DNA from: Pelagophyceae sp. CCMP2097
Lineage: Eukaryota > Sar > Pelagophyceae
DNA length: 64,000 nt
Direction of reading: 5' to 3'
Assembly: GCA_026770575.1 (NCBI GenBank)
Contig: MU657165.1
Span: forward strand, 1,128,479 to 1,192,478
Made by a program: the position numbers and the translations under genes. Below the pieces are notes generated by a model, which was not told the DNA's origin, searched no databases, and saw only the letters and a list, made by a program, of their open reading frames with translations. How positions within the stretch are numbered: the first letter of the stretch is position 1; each line of letters begins with the position of its first letter. Positions 1-11,005 of the stretch are shown piece after piece.

Positions 1-2177
1 CGCTCGCCCGCGACGCGGCCCAGCCGCCGCGCGGCCGCACCGACCTCGTCCACGTCGCCGTCGCCGCAGACTCGGCGCACGCCATCGGTTCGTCGCGCGC
101 GAGCGGTGGCGTTTGGAGACGGGCTTTATTGGAGGCGGACTGTATTGGAGGCGGGCTGTAGGCATTCTCGCCTGCGCCGCCTCAATCTTCTCCACGGCCG
201 CGGCGCCCGACCGGCGAGTCCCTCGCGCCCCGACGGCCCCGTATCGATCCGGCTCCATATCGATCCATGGCAGGATTCGGCTCTACATCGTCGTCGACGA
301 CGAAAACGACGGTAAGAGGCATGCGGCGCGCGTCCGAGGCGAGGCGAGACAGCATCGATGCAACCTAGGCGGCCTGCGCGCGGCGCTCGAGTGCGCCCTC
401 GGTGCGTCGTTTGAGCGCCGGCGACTCGGGACGAATCGAATCGACTGTTGTCTTTTTGTTGGAATCTCGACCCGACGGTTGTAGGCTCGGTTCGGTACGC
501 CCAGACGCACTTCAAAGTCTTCCAAGTCGCCCGATACATGCACAACATCACGATCCGTGGGTTTCGCCCGCCCCGGGCGCGCGCGCCGCACGAAGCATCA
601 TCGACCGTCGTAGGCGCGCCCCGAGGTCGGCCCAGAGCCCGCGTCTCGATTCCCGTGGCCGTCGTCTCGAGGGCTCCGCCATCGCGTCGGGCGTAGGGCG
701 GTCGCACGGCAACCTGCGGTCGCCGCTCAACTTTGCCCGTTTCTACCTCCACGAGCAAGTCTACTTTCCCCCGAAGGCGCCCAGTCCTCTCCGGAGCGCC
801 CCCGGGGACGTCGCCTCGTCGTTGGATCGACCGTCTGCAGGCTCTTGCCGCGCGACGTGGAGAAAGTCGTCTACTTGGATTCGGACACGTGAGGCTAGAC
901 GACGGATCGAACAAGCCTCATCCAATTTCTCATCCTTTACAATTGTATTTGTTCCGGCCCAGGCTGGCCGTGCGCGACGTGGCGGAGCTCTACGACGGCG
1001 CGCTGGCCGCAAACGGCACCGCCGCGCTCGCCGCGGTGCGGGCGATTTACTGGGCCGAGTCATATCGTCGTATTCGTCCCAAGCTTTTGTCACGTTTCCT
1101 CAAAGCCTCCGCCTCCTAGGTCTCTCGGCCGTACCAAAAGGCGTGCTGGGCCGCGTGAGTCGGTCCGACGAGCGTCGCTCGCACCGACCGATCATCCGCG
1201 GCCGACACCTTAGGAACGACACGTCCGCGACACTCTTTTTGTCCTTTTCACCCCTCGCGACCGCGAGACCGCGCGCCCATCGAAGACGCGTAGGCACGGC
1301 TACCTCTACTGCGACGGGCCGAAGCTGCGTGCGGTGAGGACGACTCGTCAGATGGAAAGCGCAGGCCTCGTTGGATGGAAGACGCAGGCGCTCGTTTCGC
1401 GCGGCCTCGACGACCCAGAAACGCAGCTCGGGTCGTTCAACGCGGGCGTCTCCGTCTTCCACCTCGGGCGATGGCGCGAGCAAAAGTGCGCCGGCGGGGC
1501 CGCACGCCACGTGGAGGCGCTTTCACGGGGCCATTTTTTAGGCTGACGCAGAGCTTTGAAGCATGGATGCGGCTCCACGACAGCGACGGCCCGCTCTGGC
1601 GACTCGGTGCGCGGCGGCGTGGACACACCGCCGCGGATTGGGTCCATAGGTTCGAACCCGCCCTTGCTGCTGACGGTGCGGAGGGACTACGAAGAAATCG
1701 ACGCGCGCTGGAACTGCGACGGTGCGTCCTTCCCGACGCTCCGCCGCGACCTCTGCCGCGACGCGACTCTGGCACCGCGTCGAACACCGTCGCAGGCCTC
1801 GGCTGGAAGCGCGTCTCGGAGATTGAGGGGAGCTGCTTGCAACGCGGCGCATATGTCTGGCACTGGTCCGGCGGCCGCAAGCCCTGGCTCGTCAGTGCCC
1901 TGCGCTGCAACCGTCGAGAGGGCCACCGTGCGCGTCTGGCATTGCGGCGCACTCGGACGCGCAGGCGGGGGGGCTTTATAAAGCCCTCTTTTGGCAGCAC
2001 GTCCCGGACTTGCGGTGCCTCACCGCGCTCGACAGAGTCCCGCTTCCGAGCGCCAACCTCCCCGAGGAACTCGAAAGGAAACCGCCTCAAGGTGCCGACG
2101 CCACGCCGGCGCCGCGGCCGCCGCGGTCACCGCGGCATTCCAGGCCGTGGTCACCACCCGCAAAGAAGAACAAATAA
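1..2177 (+). CDS. GT8-family glycosyltransferase, 5' end outside window
   Basis: A multi-exon gene already open at the window edge. In order, the exons give TDLVHVAVAADSAHAIGS (typical GT8 opening), RLYIVVDDEND near 280-310, LNFARFYLHEQVYFPP near 730-775, LLPRDVEKVVYLDSDT near 842-890 (the DxD metal and nucleotide-sugar motif), LAVRDVAELYDGALAANGT near 963-1020, FNAGVSVFHLGRWREQ near 1437-1485, and AYVWHWSGGRKPWL near 1849-1890. These are the ordered GT8 landmarks. The last exon ends in a basic tail with TAA at 2175-2177. GT8 enzymes are retaining transferases, usually in the Golgi or ER; the substrate cannot be told. Several exon edges between 110 and 730 are unresolved, and the start codon lies before the window. 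The Rab-like gene converges from the right, 45 bp away. Confidence 0.82.
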
Positions 2178-2222
2178 TTACGAATCCCAACTCACAACCT
2201 TTGGGAACAGGGCACTCGGCCA

Positions 2223-3100
2223 TTAGCACGAACTGGAATAGCACGCGTCCCCGGTCATCGTCGGCATGACGAGCTCGGCCGCGGTAGACGACTCTGCCGC
2301 CGCGGCCTGCAGTCGCGATATTCCATGCCCTGCCCGGGGGCACGTGGCGGGGCGGCGCACGGGCAGGCGGCCGCAGAGCTGGACGACGGCGTCGCGCACG
2401 TTGTCGCCCGTCTTGCACGACGTCCGCGCGGCGAGGAGGCCGTGGCCAAAGACGAACGAGTCGATCTCGGCCTGCCGTCAGCGGTGGCCCGTTTCCGGTG
2501 GCGGAGCGAGCCGGAAGCGGCCCGCCGTTTCGGCTCGAGTCGACGCACCGCCGGGACGTGCGCCGCGGTGGTGATATCGCACTTGTTCGCAACGAGAGAG
2601 ATGACAAAATCCGGCCCCACTTCGACGTCGTCGCGGAGCTGGCGGACCAGCAGCTTGGCGGCCCTACGGTCTCGTCCCCGGCGCTTTCGAACTGTCCCCG
2701 GCGCGCTTTCGAACTGTCCCCGGCGCGCTTTCGAAATAGAGGCGCACTCAAAGGTCCTCTGGCTCGTGACGTCGAAGAGGACGACGGCGGCCTCTGCGCC
2801 GCGGAGGTAGAGGCGCATGGTGTCCAAAGAGCGGTACCTTTCCTGCCCGGCCGTGTCCCAGACGTCGAGGCGATGCGTCGCCAGCCAGTCGACCACCTGC
2901 AGGCGGGGCGCGTATCACGCGGGCCGCCAAACGCGATTCAAAGGCAAAGTGCGCACGTCGTAGGCAAACTGCGCCACGCCCAAAGTCGCCGTCGTCTCCT
3001 GTTTGAAGGTGCCCTGGGCCAGCCGCAGGCAAAACGACGTTTTGCCCACACCGAAGTCGCCCAGGAGCACCACCTTGCGCCGCGCCCATCGCGACGGCAT
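2223..3100 (-). CDS. Rab-like small GTPase
   Basis: ATG at 3100-3098 opens MPSRWARRKVVLLGDFGVGK, containing the P-loop GDFGVGKTS. After a roughly 60-nt intron comes WDTAGQERYRSL (G3), then VVLFDVTS, VANKCD (G4, NKxD type) and TSCKTGDNV (G5, the SAK-like loop). The product ends in a cysteine-containing tail, CYSSSC, compatible with prenylation. Rab GTPases switch between GTP and GDP forms to direct vesicle traffic. G4 and G5 are in different frames from the first exon, so at least two more introns are needed. One, near 2680-2740, carries a 22-bp tandem repeat. Family assignment is strong; the Rab subgroup and exact splice sites are not settled. It is divergent with the RRM/WW gene (start 3347). 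Confidence 0.82.
2680..2736. repeat. 22-bp tandem repeat in a Rab intron
   Basis: The unit cggcgcgctttcgaactgtc and its neighbours recur about 2.5 times in tandem. It falls between the coding blocks FDVTS and the exon leading to VANKCD of the minus-strand Rab-like gene, so it is read here as intronic. Confidence 0.75.
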
Positions 3101-3346
3101 CCGAGCCAACGCGAAAAAGTGCGAGGACCAGCCAAGGAGAGCAAGAGCAACAGGGCCCGGGACAGAAGGAGCCTCGGTCCGATGGCAGCGGCCGTATACG
3201 ACGCCGCCAAACGCGAAAAGATCCCGCGCCGCGATCGGTCGCCAAATTTGGCGATCACAGAGACTTGCGGTGCTCGCTCGCGTCTTTGCGGCGGGGCGTG
3301 GGCGTGATCGGGAGGGTTTGCCCCGCCTCGAATTCTGGAAAGCGCG

Positions 3347-5326
3347 ATGGCCGATTTGCCGGCCGCTGCGCGGGACGACGAGGACGATGCGCTGTTCGAT
3401 GCGCTGTGAGTGCCTTGGCTCACAACGGAGCCTCATCGACGGCACCGACTCGCAGGTACGCCGGCCGCGAAACGGCGGAGCGCAAGTCCGAAGACGCCGA
3501 GGGCCAGCAGACGCTGCGCGGGCGGCGGTGCGCTTTTGGCGGTCTGTCTATCTTGCGAGCCCGCCGCAAGTCGCGCTTTTAGGTTGTTCGCAAAAGGCTT
3601 GGCATTCAACCTCCAACGCCCGCAGATCCGTTCACTCTTCGAGGCGCACGGCGCATTGGAACGCCTCGAGCTCTGCAAGACGCGGCCGGGCACGGCGACG
3701 GTGGACTTTTGCGAGCCGCGCGGCGCTTCGGCGGCGCTCCTCGCTCTAGACGGCGTCCAGGGGCCGCGGACGCGGCTCAGCGTGCAGTTCGAAGTCGTCT
3801 TCTTTGACGGCGGCGACGACGCCGGCGGCGACTCGAGCGGCGACGAGGAGGCGTTTTGCCCAGTCTCGTTCAGCGGCCGAGGGTCGCGCGCCGCGCGCGA
3901 CCGCGAAAAAGTCGTGGAACGCAAGTGGAAGACGAAGCGCCTCTGGTGCGGCCTCTGCGGCGCCTGCGACCACTTCGCCCAGGGCTGCGCGCTGAACGAC
4001 CGCACGTACCACCAGCGCCTCGTCGCCGGATCCATCGAACCAATCGGCGAACCCGTCGCGCCGCCGCCGCCGCCGCCGCCGCCGCCGACGGCGCCCGCCT
4101 CCGGCTTCGGCGTTTCGACGGGCTTTGGCGTTTCGGGCGGCGCGCCCGCCGCCGTGGCGCCGCTGGGCCGCGGCCGCGGGGCGTCGACGCCGTCGTGGAT
4201 GAAGGACCCGACGCTGCTGGCGAAAAAGCAGGAAAACGAGGCGGCGGCGGTCCAAGTGGCGGTCCAAGAAGCGTCCCGCGCCGCCGCAAACGAGGCCCGG
4301 CACAAAGCCGACGAGGAAGAGCGCAGAGGCCGGCGGCGAAACGACGACTCGCGGCGGCGGCGGTCCTCGTCGCGCGACCGCCACCGCAAGCGAAGCCGGT
4401 CGCGATCGCCGCGCCAGCGCGCCGACTCGCGCGACGGCGCGGCCAACGGCTTCTCGCGCGACGGCGCGGCGAACGGCTTCTCCGAAGATTTGCGGCGAGA
4501 CAGCAAAGCCAACGGCTTCTCCGAGGATCCGCGGCGGTTCGACGACGCGCCCGCGGCCGCTCCGTCGTCCGCGCCCCGCGACGACGGCCCCGGCCCGCGG
4601 AAGTGGGTGCGGCGGCGCGACCAGGGCCTCATCGACGAGGAGACGGCGCGGGACCAGTGGCGCGAGATCGTGGCCACGGCGGACGCGGCGCACGCGGCGT
4701 CCGCCGTCGCGGCGTGGCCAATGGAGGACGGCCTCTACGCGAGCTACACGCCGGCGGCGGGCGACGCGCCCAACGCGCTCGAGTACTGCCGCGTCCTCGT
4801 CTCGGGCGCGACGCTCCGCATCGACGCGACGCCGCGTTTCAAGAACGGCCGCGTGAAAGACGTCCGGAGCATCATGGACCAGCTGCGGCCCGAGACGTGC
4901 GCCGACGCGTCGGCGGCGCGCATGCAGGTCCTCTTCCAGATGACGAACTTTACCGCCGGGCCCGAGATTGTGGCGAAACTCGAGCGCACGCCCGAAATCG
5001 GCAACGTCGGCGAGGCGCGTGACCTCCTCCTCTCCTTTGACGCTCTGGACGCGCAACTGCCGGCGGGGTGGTCCGTCGCGTGGTCGCAGGACCACGGCGC
5101 GTATTACTACCACGACGCCAACACGGGCAACATGTGAGCCCCGTCCCGGCGCGGCAGTTTTGCCCCGCAGCCCTTTAAGACGCGCGCGGTCTTTAGGTCC
5201 TGGGTCTCGCCACTCCAGGTGGAGGAGCCGGCCCCCGAGCCCGTCGTTGACACGTGGCGGCCGCGGTCCGCCGCCGACCAGCTGGAGTGGAAGGGCAAGA
5301 AGCGCGACAAGGACCCTCGCCGCTAG
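3347..5326 (+). CDS. RRM, CCHC zinc-knuckle, RS and WW-domain protein
   Basis: ATG at 3347 gives an acidic first exon (MADLPAAARDDEDDALFDAL), which splices at a GTGAGT donor. The long exon carries an RRM (LFAKGLAFNLQRPQIRSLFE onwards, near 3592-3790). A perfect CX2CX4HX4C zinc knuckle follows (CGLCGACDHFAQGC, near 3948), then a proline run, an RS-rich stretch (RSSSRDRHRKRSRSRSPRQR) and a duplicated DGAANGFS motif. A WW domain closes the protein: GWSVAWSQDHGAYYYHDANTG, joined across the last intron to NMSWVSP. The final exon ends at TAG 5326. This mix (RRM, knuckle, RS, WW) is typical of pre-mRNA splicing factors, so a nuclear role is likely. No single named orthologue is evident. The region between RS and WW (near 4640-5030) is conserved-looking but unrecognised. 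Confidence 0.85.
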
Positions 5327-5460
5327 GAGTTAATCCTCGAAGGAGAGGAGCCTCGCCGCTAGTAAACCTTCGAAGGACTAGGAGCCTCCGCTAGGAGGAA
5401 ACCCTCGAGGGACGCGAGCCTCGCCGCTCTCAGGAAGCCCTCGAGGGACGCCAGGTCCGC
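5311..5460 (+). repeat. Imperfect tandem repeat overlapping the stop codon
   Basis: About four degenerate units of roughly 36-40 bp share gagcctcgccgctag and accctcgaggga cores. The first unit contains the last codons and TAG of the RRM/WW gene, and the rest form its 3' flank. 5461-5621 has no repeat and no gene that I can see. Confidence 0.7.
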
Positions 5461-5621
5461 TTCAAGTTGGGTCCACATGACCCCACAAACCTGCCACAAC
5501 CGTTTCCGTCGCTAAAACGCCACGTGGTTCAACAATTGGTTCAACTGAATCGCAACCAGGATTTTTACGGTTTCGAATTGCCGCACCGACGCGTCACACC
5601 GCCGGCTCCAGTTCCCACGCC

Positions 5622-6604
5622 ATGCTGTCCTTCCTGAGCCTCAACTGCTGCAATGCCGATGACGTCTTCGACGACGAGGGGCTGCTCTTCTCGCCGCAGG
5701 GGAAGCCTTTGCCACCCATCTTCGCCGCACGCCAAGCGAGACGGCGACGGTGCGGCCCGCGCCTTTCGCCCCGCGCCGGCGAAAACGCGCGAAACGCAGG
5801 CTCATGCGCGACCTCGAGGTCGACGACTCCTGGACCGGGTCGAGCACCGGCGTCGGTCGGCATACCATACGCGCGCCGTAGAAAGGAGGGGGCCTCTTCG
5901 GCATACGAGCACCGTCGCCGGCAGCCTTTGGGCGCGCCGGGGTCGGCGCGTGGCCTTTGACGCGCGCAGCGTGAATCGCTTGCGCAGGTCGGAGGGTTCG
6001 GCGCGCGCGGTGTCGATCGCTGACTTTGCGGGCGAATTTAAGCTGGTCGATGTTGTCGGTGACGTCGAGGACTTCCTCTACGAGGCGGACGCACCCTGGC
6101 CCGCAAACGCGCCGCGCGGCCGCGTGGCCGCGCTGCCGCAGCGCGAGGCCGCGCTCTTCGAAGCCGTCGGCTGCGACGTCGCGCTGCAAACCGACGGAAC
6201 CGCGCTCTCGCTCTCCCTCGTCAAGAAGTGAGGCCACCGTCGCAAGCCCCGCGCGGCAACACCTCGGCGCAGGCTCGGCTTCAAGACGGAGTACATTCCG
6301 TTTGACGGCACGCCCGTCGACGTTGACGCGGACGGCTGCCGTCTCGCGATGACGAGACGGTGCTCCTTCGACGGCGTAGACCTCAAGCTCGTCCACGAGA
6401 CGCCCGGCCTGCCGGGCAGCACGTGAGCCTCTTTCTCTTGGAAAGTTGTTCGACTTTGCCTTGCGTCGAGAGGCCCAACGTAGCGTCGAGCAAATCCATC
6501 GTAGCGTCGAGCAAATCTTCTCCATCAACCAAACGGCCATGCGCATAAAGACGACGAAGCTCGACACGGGCAGGACATTTTACTTCGTCCTCTCGCGCTC
6601 ATGA
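5622..6604 (+). CDS. Hypothetical protein, possibly calycin/FABP-like
   Basis: ATG 5622 starts MLSFLSLNCCNADDVFDDEG. Downstream coding blocks are RLMRDLEVDDSWTGSSTGVG near 5800-5850, then SIADFAGEFKLVDVVGDVED from about 6015. The frame passes an intron (GTGAGG at 6229) into LGFKTEYIPFDGTPVDVDAD and, after another intron, TFYFVLSRS with TGA at 6602-6604. The FAGEFKLVDVVGDVEDFLY start followed by alternating beta-like strands resembles fatty-acid-binding proteins, but no residue signature is decisive. Exon edges in 5740-5990 are uncertain. Its end lies 55 bp from that of the opposite-strand glycosyltransferase. Confidence 0.55.
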
Positions 6605-6658
6605 CGCCCAACGACGCCAAAAGCCGCGCCGCCGGGGACGATAGAACAAAGACCTTTC

Positions 6659-8232
6659 TTACTCGCGAGGGGACGGACTTCTTTGCAAAGATGCGGTGCC
6701 GTCGGGCCGCGGCGTCTGCGGCGCGGCCCCGGTCCTCGGAAACGCGAGGCGCCGTCGGGAGGCGCCGAGGCCGAGGAGGAAGTCCGCGAGGGCCTTGTGC
6801 TGCTGCGGCGAAGTCTTCGTCGCCTACGTGGTCGCTCTGTCGGAGGCGTCCGCGTCGCAAGGCTTTTTTCTGCCTCTGGTCGCACCAGCGCGTTGGCGGC
6901 GGGCCGGCCGAGGTCCTTTGGGAGGTGGGCAAGTCCGACGTCCTTTCGTTGATTTGCGATGCCGTTGATTTGCCGTTGATTTGCGATGCCGTCGCAGACG
7001 GCTTTGTACTCGCGTTGCGCGGCGTCGGGATTCGCGCCGGCGAGTTTTTGGAACGAGGCGCAGTAGCGCTGGCCCTTTCTCACGCCGGCGCACATGGTCT
7101 TGGCGTTGAAGCCATAGGCCACCGCGCGTTTCATCACTTTTTCCCGCCACGTCGCAAAGTCGGGCATAGAGAAGTGCAGCAGCGTCAGCGTCGTCCGCGC
7201 GAAGTATCTGTCGAAGTTCTGGGGCAGCAGTAAAACGTCTTGGCTGGAGAGCGCGTCCGTCAAATTGTCAAAACGGCTCGACCCGAAATGGTTGCCTGAT
7301 TCTACGGCGTGGATCCGCGGCGGAGGCACGTTGCGGTACGGACCTTGGTCCGTGGAGATGAAGTCGTGGCCGTGGAAGAACGTTTTGGCCATGCAAGTCG
7401 CCTTCTTCGCCGAAAACGAAGTCACGACCGCCGGCCGCCGCGCGCTCGCACCGGGAAGCAGAGCGTCGGGGCAATCCGCGACGCGGCTCCAGAACTTGAA
7501 CTTGCGACGCTCGCTTCGCGGCAACATTTCAAAGCCGCGCAGCACCGCCGCGCGCGAAGCGACGACCTCGGCGAACTCCTCGGCGACGACGAACTCGTCC
7601 ACGTCAATCGGCACCAGGTACCGCGCCTCGCGCGCGCGCGCCTACACAAGGCGAGTCGAAGGGCATTCCAAAGAGGCTGCTTCGCGAGGCAGTCAACGGA
7701 CCCGCATGGCGGCGGTGAGCGCGGCGGCCTTGTCCTTGAAGGCGCCGTTGAAGGTTTCGACGGCGACGCCGCGCTGTTTGTAGTCGTTTAGGATGTCGAG
7801 GACTACCGGGTCCGCGGACGCGTGGTCGACGACGACGACGTTTCCCGCGCCAAAGACGTGGCAGTGGTAGGCGAGCCAGTCTTGGAGCAGGAAGCGCTCG
7901 TCCTTGTGGAACGTAAAGACCTTGGCCACCGGCAAGTCACCGCGCTCGTCGGCGGCGGCGGCCGCGGGGGCCAGAGGCGCCGCGGCGGCCAGAGGCGGTG
8001 GGGCGTCGCGCACGAAGGTGGCGGTGTTTACGGCGGGCGCCCCGCGCAGACGCGAGCGTCGTACGAGGCGCGCGGCTTGGCGGCACGCGCCGCCGACAAA
8101 GGCGAGCGCAAAGAGAGCCAGTGGCCCACTGCGCCGCCTCCCTCTGAGCCGCTTCTCCTGCACCAGTCGCGCATCCTCCTCGTCGTCGGCGGCCGGCGGG
8201 CCCGCCCTGCCGCGCCCGCCGCTGCGGATCAT
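6659..8232 (-). CDS. GT92/GT2-like glycosyltransferase, type II membrane protein
   Basis: Exon 1 (ATG 8232) begins with a basic stretch and a hydrophobic segment, GPLALFALAFVGGA, fitting a Golgi signal anchor. The catalytic opening follows: VAKVFTFHKDERFLLQDWLA, YHCHVFGAGNVVVVDHASAD. Exon 2 (acceptor near 7645) gives ARYLVPIDVDEFVVAEEF with the DxDEF metal motif. It goes on through HGHDFISTDQGPYRNVPPP and IHAVESGNHFGSSRFDN to a KRAVAYGFN block. This order is that of DUF23/GT92-type transferases. A short direct repeat encodes INGIANQR twice near the C-terminus. The 3' end is uncertain: I favour a last exon reading HKALADFLLGLGA that stops at 6659. Reading straight on would stop at 6580, inside the neighbouring gene. 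Confidence 0.75.
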
Positions 8233-8481
8233 CGCCCGCGGCGCAGCGCGCCCGGCGCGCCCGCTCGACGAAAGACCGCGCGAATCTTTTACAAAACTAG
8301 TTCAGGACCCGAAGGGTCCTTGCCGTTTATTCAACGTCAGTTTACGGCAAGGGCCCTTCGGGTCCTTTGATTGAAGGATTACCAGGGGCAATTATGTCTG
8401 TCTGTCCGTTTGTCCGTCTGTCTGTCCGTCGCCGGGTCCATCCGTGAGGTTCCACCTTTGGGGGGGGGAAAAACAGCAACT

Positions 8482-8603
8482 CGGCCGATTCAGCGATTGG
8501 TGGTTGATGCGATCGCTAAAATTGGGAGTTGAGGTCGAGCAGGAGCCTCATTGGAATCATCATAGAAGAAGTTTTTGGTCACAGGTTCGAATCTGGTCGG
8601 CCG
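8482..8603 (+). ncRNA. tRNA-like structured segment in foldback arm (left copy)
   Basis: A 7-bp outer stem CGGCCGA/TCGGCCG closes 122 nt. Inside is a hairpin AGCGAT/ATCGCT, a second hairpin TGAGG/CCTCA, and near the 3' end ACAGGTTCGAATCTGG, matching the pol III box B (GGTTCGANTC). This resembles a tRNA-derived SINE head. A clean cloverleaf or anticodon could not be assigned, so it is not called a functional tRNA. Confidence 0.4.
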
Positions 8604-9241
8604 CAAAAAAAGAAAAAATAAATAGCTCAATAAGAAATAAGAAATAAAAATAAAGATAAGGAGGATTTGAAAGTTCAGCGATAAGTTAAATAATTTCAAT
8701 TATTTACGTGGGCATTGCAATGGGATTTGGCTGTATCCTTCGGGTCCTCCGTGTGCCTCCGGCGCGCTCTTGTAATATCTTACGAAACTTACTGTATATT
8801 ACGTAACTTATCATAACTTATGGTAATTTAAGCTGAAAGTTAAGTATTTTTAACCGGATAAAAACTTTTTAGCCGGTTAAAAATGCTTTTGGTCGAAAGT
8901 TAAGTATTTGAGAACTCTAAACGCTTGATCTTGCATGCTTTCCGAAAGACCTGCAGGCAGTGCAGCTGTGCGGCGGAGCGGGAGTGGGTCCGAGAGGCCT
9001 GGATGCGCGTGCTCGCGATGCTCTCCGTGTCCGTGGCGCTCCGTACGACGTCGCGCCGCGTCGTCGGCCGCGCGCGCCTCTCGACTGTGCGCTGTCGGGG
9101 GAGCACACGTGGGGCTCGCTGGGNNNNNNNNNNNNNNNNNTCAATTATTTAACTAATCGCTGAACTTTCAAATCCTCCTTATCTTTATTTTTATTATTTT
9201 ATTTCTTATTGAGCTATTTATTTTTTCTTTTTTTTGCGGCC

Positions 9242-9363
9242 GACCAGATTCGAACCTGTGACCAAAAACTTCTTCTATGATGATTCCAATGAGGCTCCTG
9301 CTCGACCTCAACTCCCAATTTTAGCGATCGCATCAACCACCAATCGCTAAATCGGCCGAGTTG
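9242..9363 (-). ncRNA. tRNA-like structured segment in foldback arm (right copy)
   Basis: Inverted copy of the segment at 8482-8603. The outer stem and box B are kept. One difference (TTTAGCGAT instead of TTCAGCGAT) lengthens the first inner hairpin to nine pairs, TTTAGCGAT/ATCGCTAAA. Confidence 0.4.
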
Positions 9364-9554
9364 CTGTTTTTTTCTTCCCAAAGGTGGAACCTCACGGATG
9401 GACCCGGCGACGGACGGACGGACAGACAGACAAACAGACAAACAGACAAACAGACAGACAGACATAATTGCCCCTGGTAATCCTTCAATCAAAGGACCCG
9501 AAGGGCCCTTGCCGTAAACTGACGTTGAATAAACGGCAAGGACCCTTCGGGTCC

Positions 9555-11005
9555 TCAAAAAAAGCGGCGTCGCACGTACGTCGAGGCACAGCCTTCGAGG
9601 GCTCCCGAGCAGAGCGGCAGCACCATGCACGTCGCCGGCGTCCGACGCGGCGTCGACGGCGCCGCCCCGGACCACCGCGCCTAGGTCGTTGCTCCCGCAC
9701 CATAGCCCCGGGGCCAAGGGGCACCGCCGACGGCCGCGGCGGCGGGGCGCCGTCGTTTGGTGCCTGTGCGGCGTCGCGGCGGTCTGGTCCTGCGCTCTCT
9801 ACGCGTGCGTCGATTCTCTGCATAATTGGGATCCCTCGACTCGAGGCACACCGCCTCTTTCCGAGAGCCAAAGAGCGGCGTAGGTTCGTGTTCAGCGGCT
9901 CGCGCCCGGCGCGGCACCGTACGCATCGCCTCGTGCCTCGTTCGGTTGCGCGAGACGTTTCCTCTAGGCGCGCCGTCGGCGTTGGATATGCTCTGGATCG
10001 AACAAATGACAAAACAGCAGCGCGAGGCCTCAGAGGTGCGCCCGAAATCCGACGAGCGGTCCGAACCGCACTTTGGTAGGCTCACAGGGCACGAATCGCG
10101 TCGCGGCAAACGGAGCTCGACAAATGACGGCCACTTCGATCGATAACGGCCGTTTTGATGACGCGGCATTGGACGCTGTGTTCATACGCGCAACCTCGCC
10201 GGCCACCGCGCGCCGGCTACCGCGCGCCGGACGCGGCGGCGGTGGCTGCGGCGGCAGCGCTGCGTCCTCAAGCGGCGGCTCCTCGACGGCCTCAAGGCGG
10301 CGAGCATTGAGGACTCGGCCGCGGTGCGGCGCGGCCGAGTTTCGCGCGCTCGAACTTCGGCAGACGGGCGCGGTCGCGCGGCGCGCCAGACGCTCGCCGA
10401 GCGCCCGCACCGCTGCGACGTGCGCCGGCGCCGCCTCTCGCTACGCCGGCGAGCACGACAATTGCGCCACACGGGCACGATGCTCGCCTGCAGCTCCAAG
10501 ACTCCTCCGCCACGGATGCGCTGGCGCACGACTCCCGGCCTCTCTGGCGCCGCGGGCGTGCCGGCGCACGTGTCGCCTCGGATCCGCCGGCACACGTGCC
10601 GCCTTCGAGGGCAGAGAGACCCGGCGTGCGGCCACGCCGAGGCGCCGTCGCCTCGCGCTCCAGATCATCGCCGGGGCACCGGCCGTGTCCGCCGCGACTG
10701 GAGGTGTCCCAGTCCGGCTCACGGCTCGCTGTCGCCCTCGCTTTACTGCCCGGGATTCGTCGTTGCTCATAAACGTTTTTCTGCAACGAGCAGCGACGTC
10801 CGAGGCGCCCGCGTACATCGTTCCCGGGAGTTCGGCAGGCATCGAGGCACAACAAACGATCTTACTATGATCGAAGCCGGAGCCCCTTGAGTCTCCCTGT
10901 TGGTCTCCGTCTGCGGTGCCGGGTGGTCGTTCGTGGATACGGGGGGATGGAGCGTCCTTCTGGATGTGCAGCAGGCTCAGGGGAAGTCTTGAAGCGCGTC
11001 GAAAT
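9555..11005. other. No confident gene
   Basis: Several long open frames exist but none shows a recognisable family. On the minus strand 9575-9717 reads like coding (LWCGSNDLGAVVRGGAVDAA) and runs toward the foldback element, so it may be the remains of an interrupted gene. On the plus strand 10073-10870 is open for 265 codons but arginine/alanine-rich and unrecognised. Left unannotated as CDS. Confidence 0.4.

Larger units (their letters stand above)
8305..9554. mobile_element. Foldback (long inverted-repeat) element
   Basis: Arms 8305-about 8715 and about 9140-9554 are inverted copies over some 410 bp, near 95% identical by eye, around an AT-rich centre with a 17-N gap (9124-9140). Each outer end is itself a hairpin: ggacccgaagggtccttgcc pairs with its complement about 40 bp inward. 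Both arms hold a GTCT/GTCC microsatellite, a tRNA-like segment and an A-rich stretch. The trinucleotide TCA flanks both ends (8302-8304 and 9555-9557), a possible 3-bp target duplication. I see no transposase in the centre. Left of it lies the start of the GT92-like gene (8232). Confidence 0.75.

Noticed and set aside
10073..10870. 265-codon plus-strand frame
   Set aside because: Arginine/alanine-rich with competing frames on both strands; no domain or splice logic.
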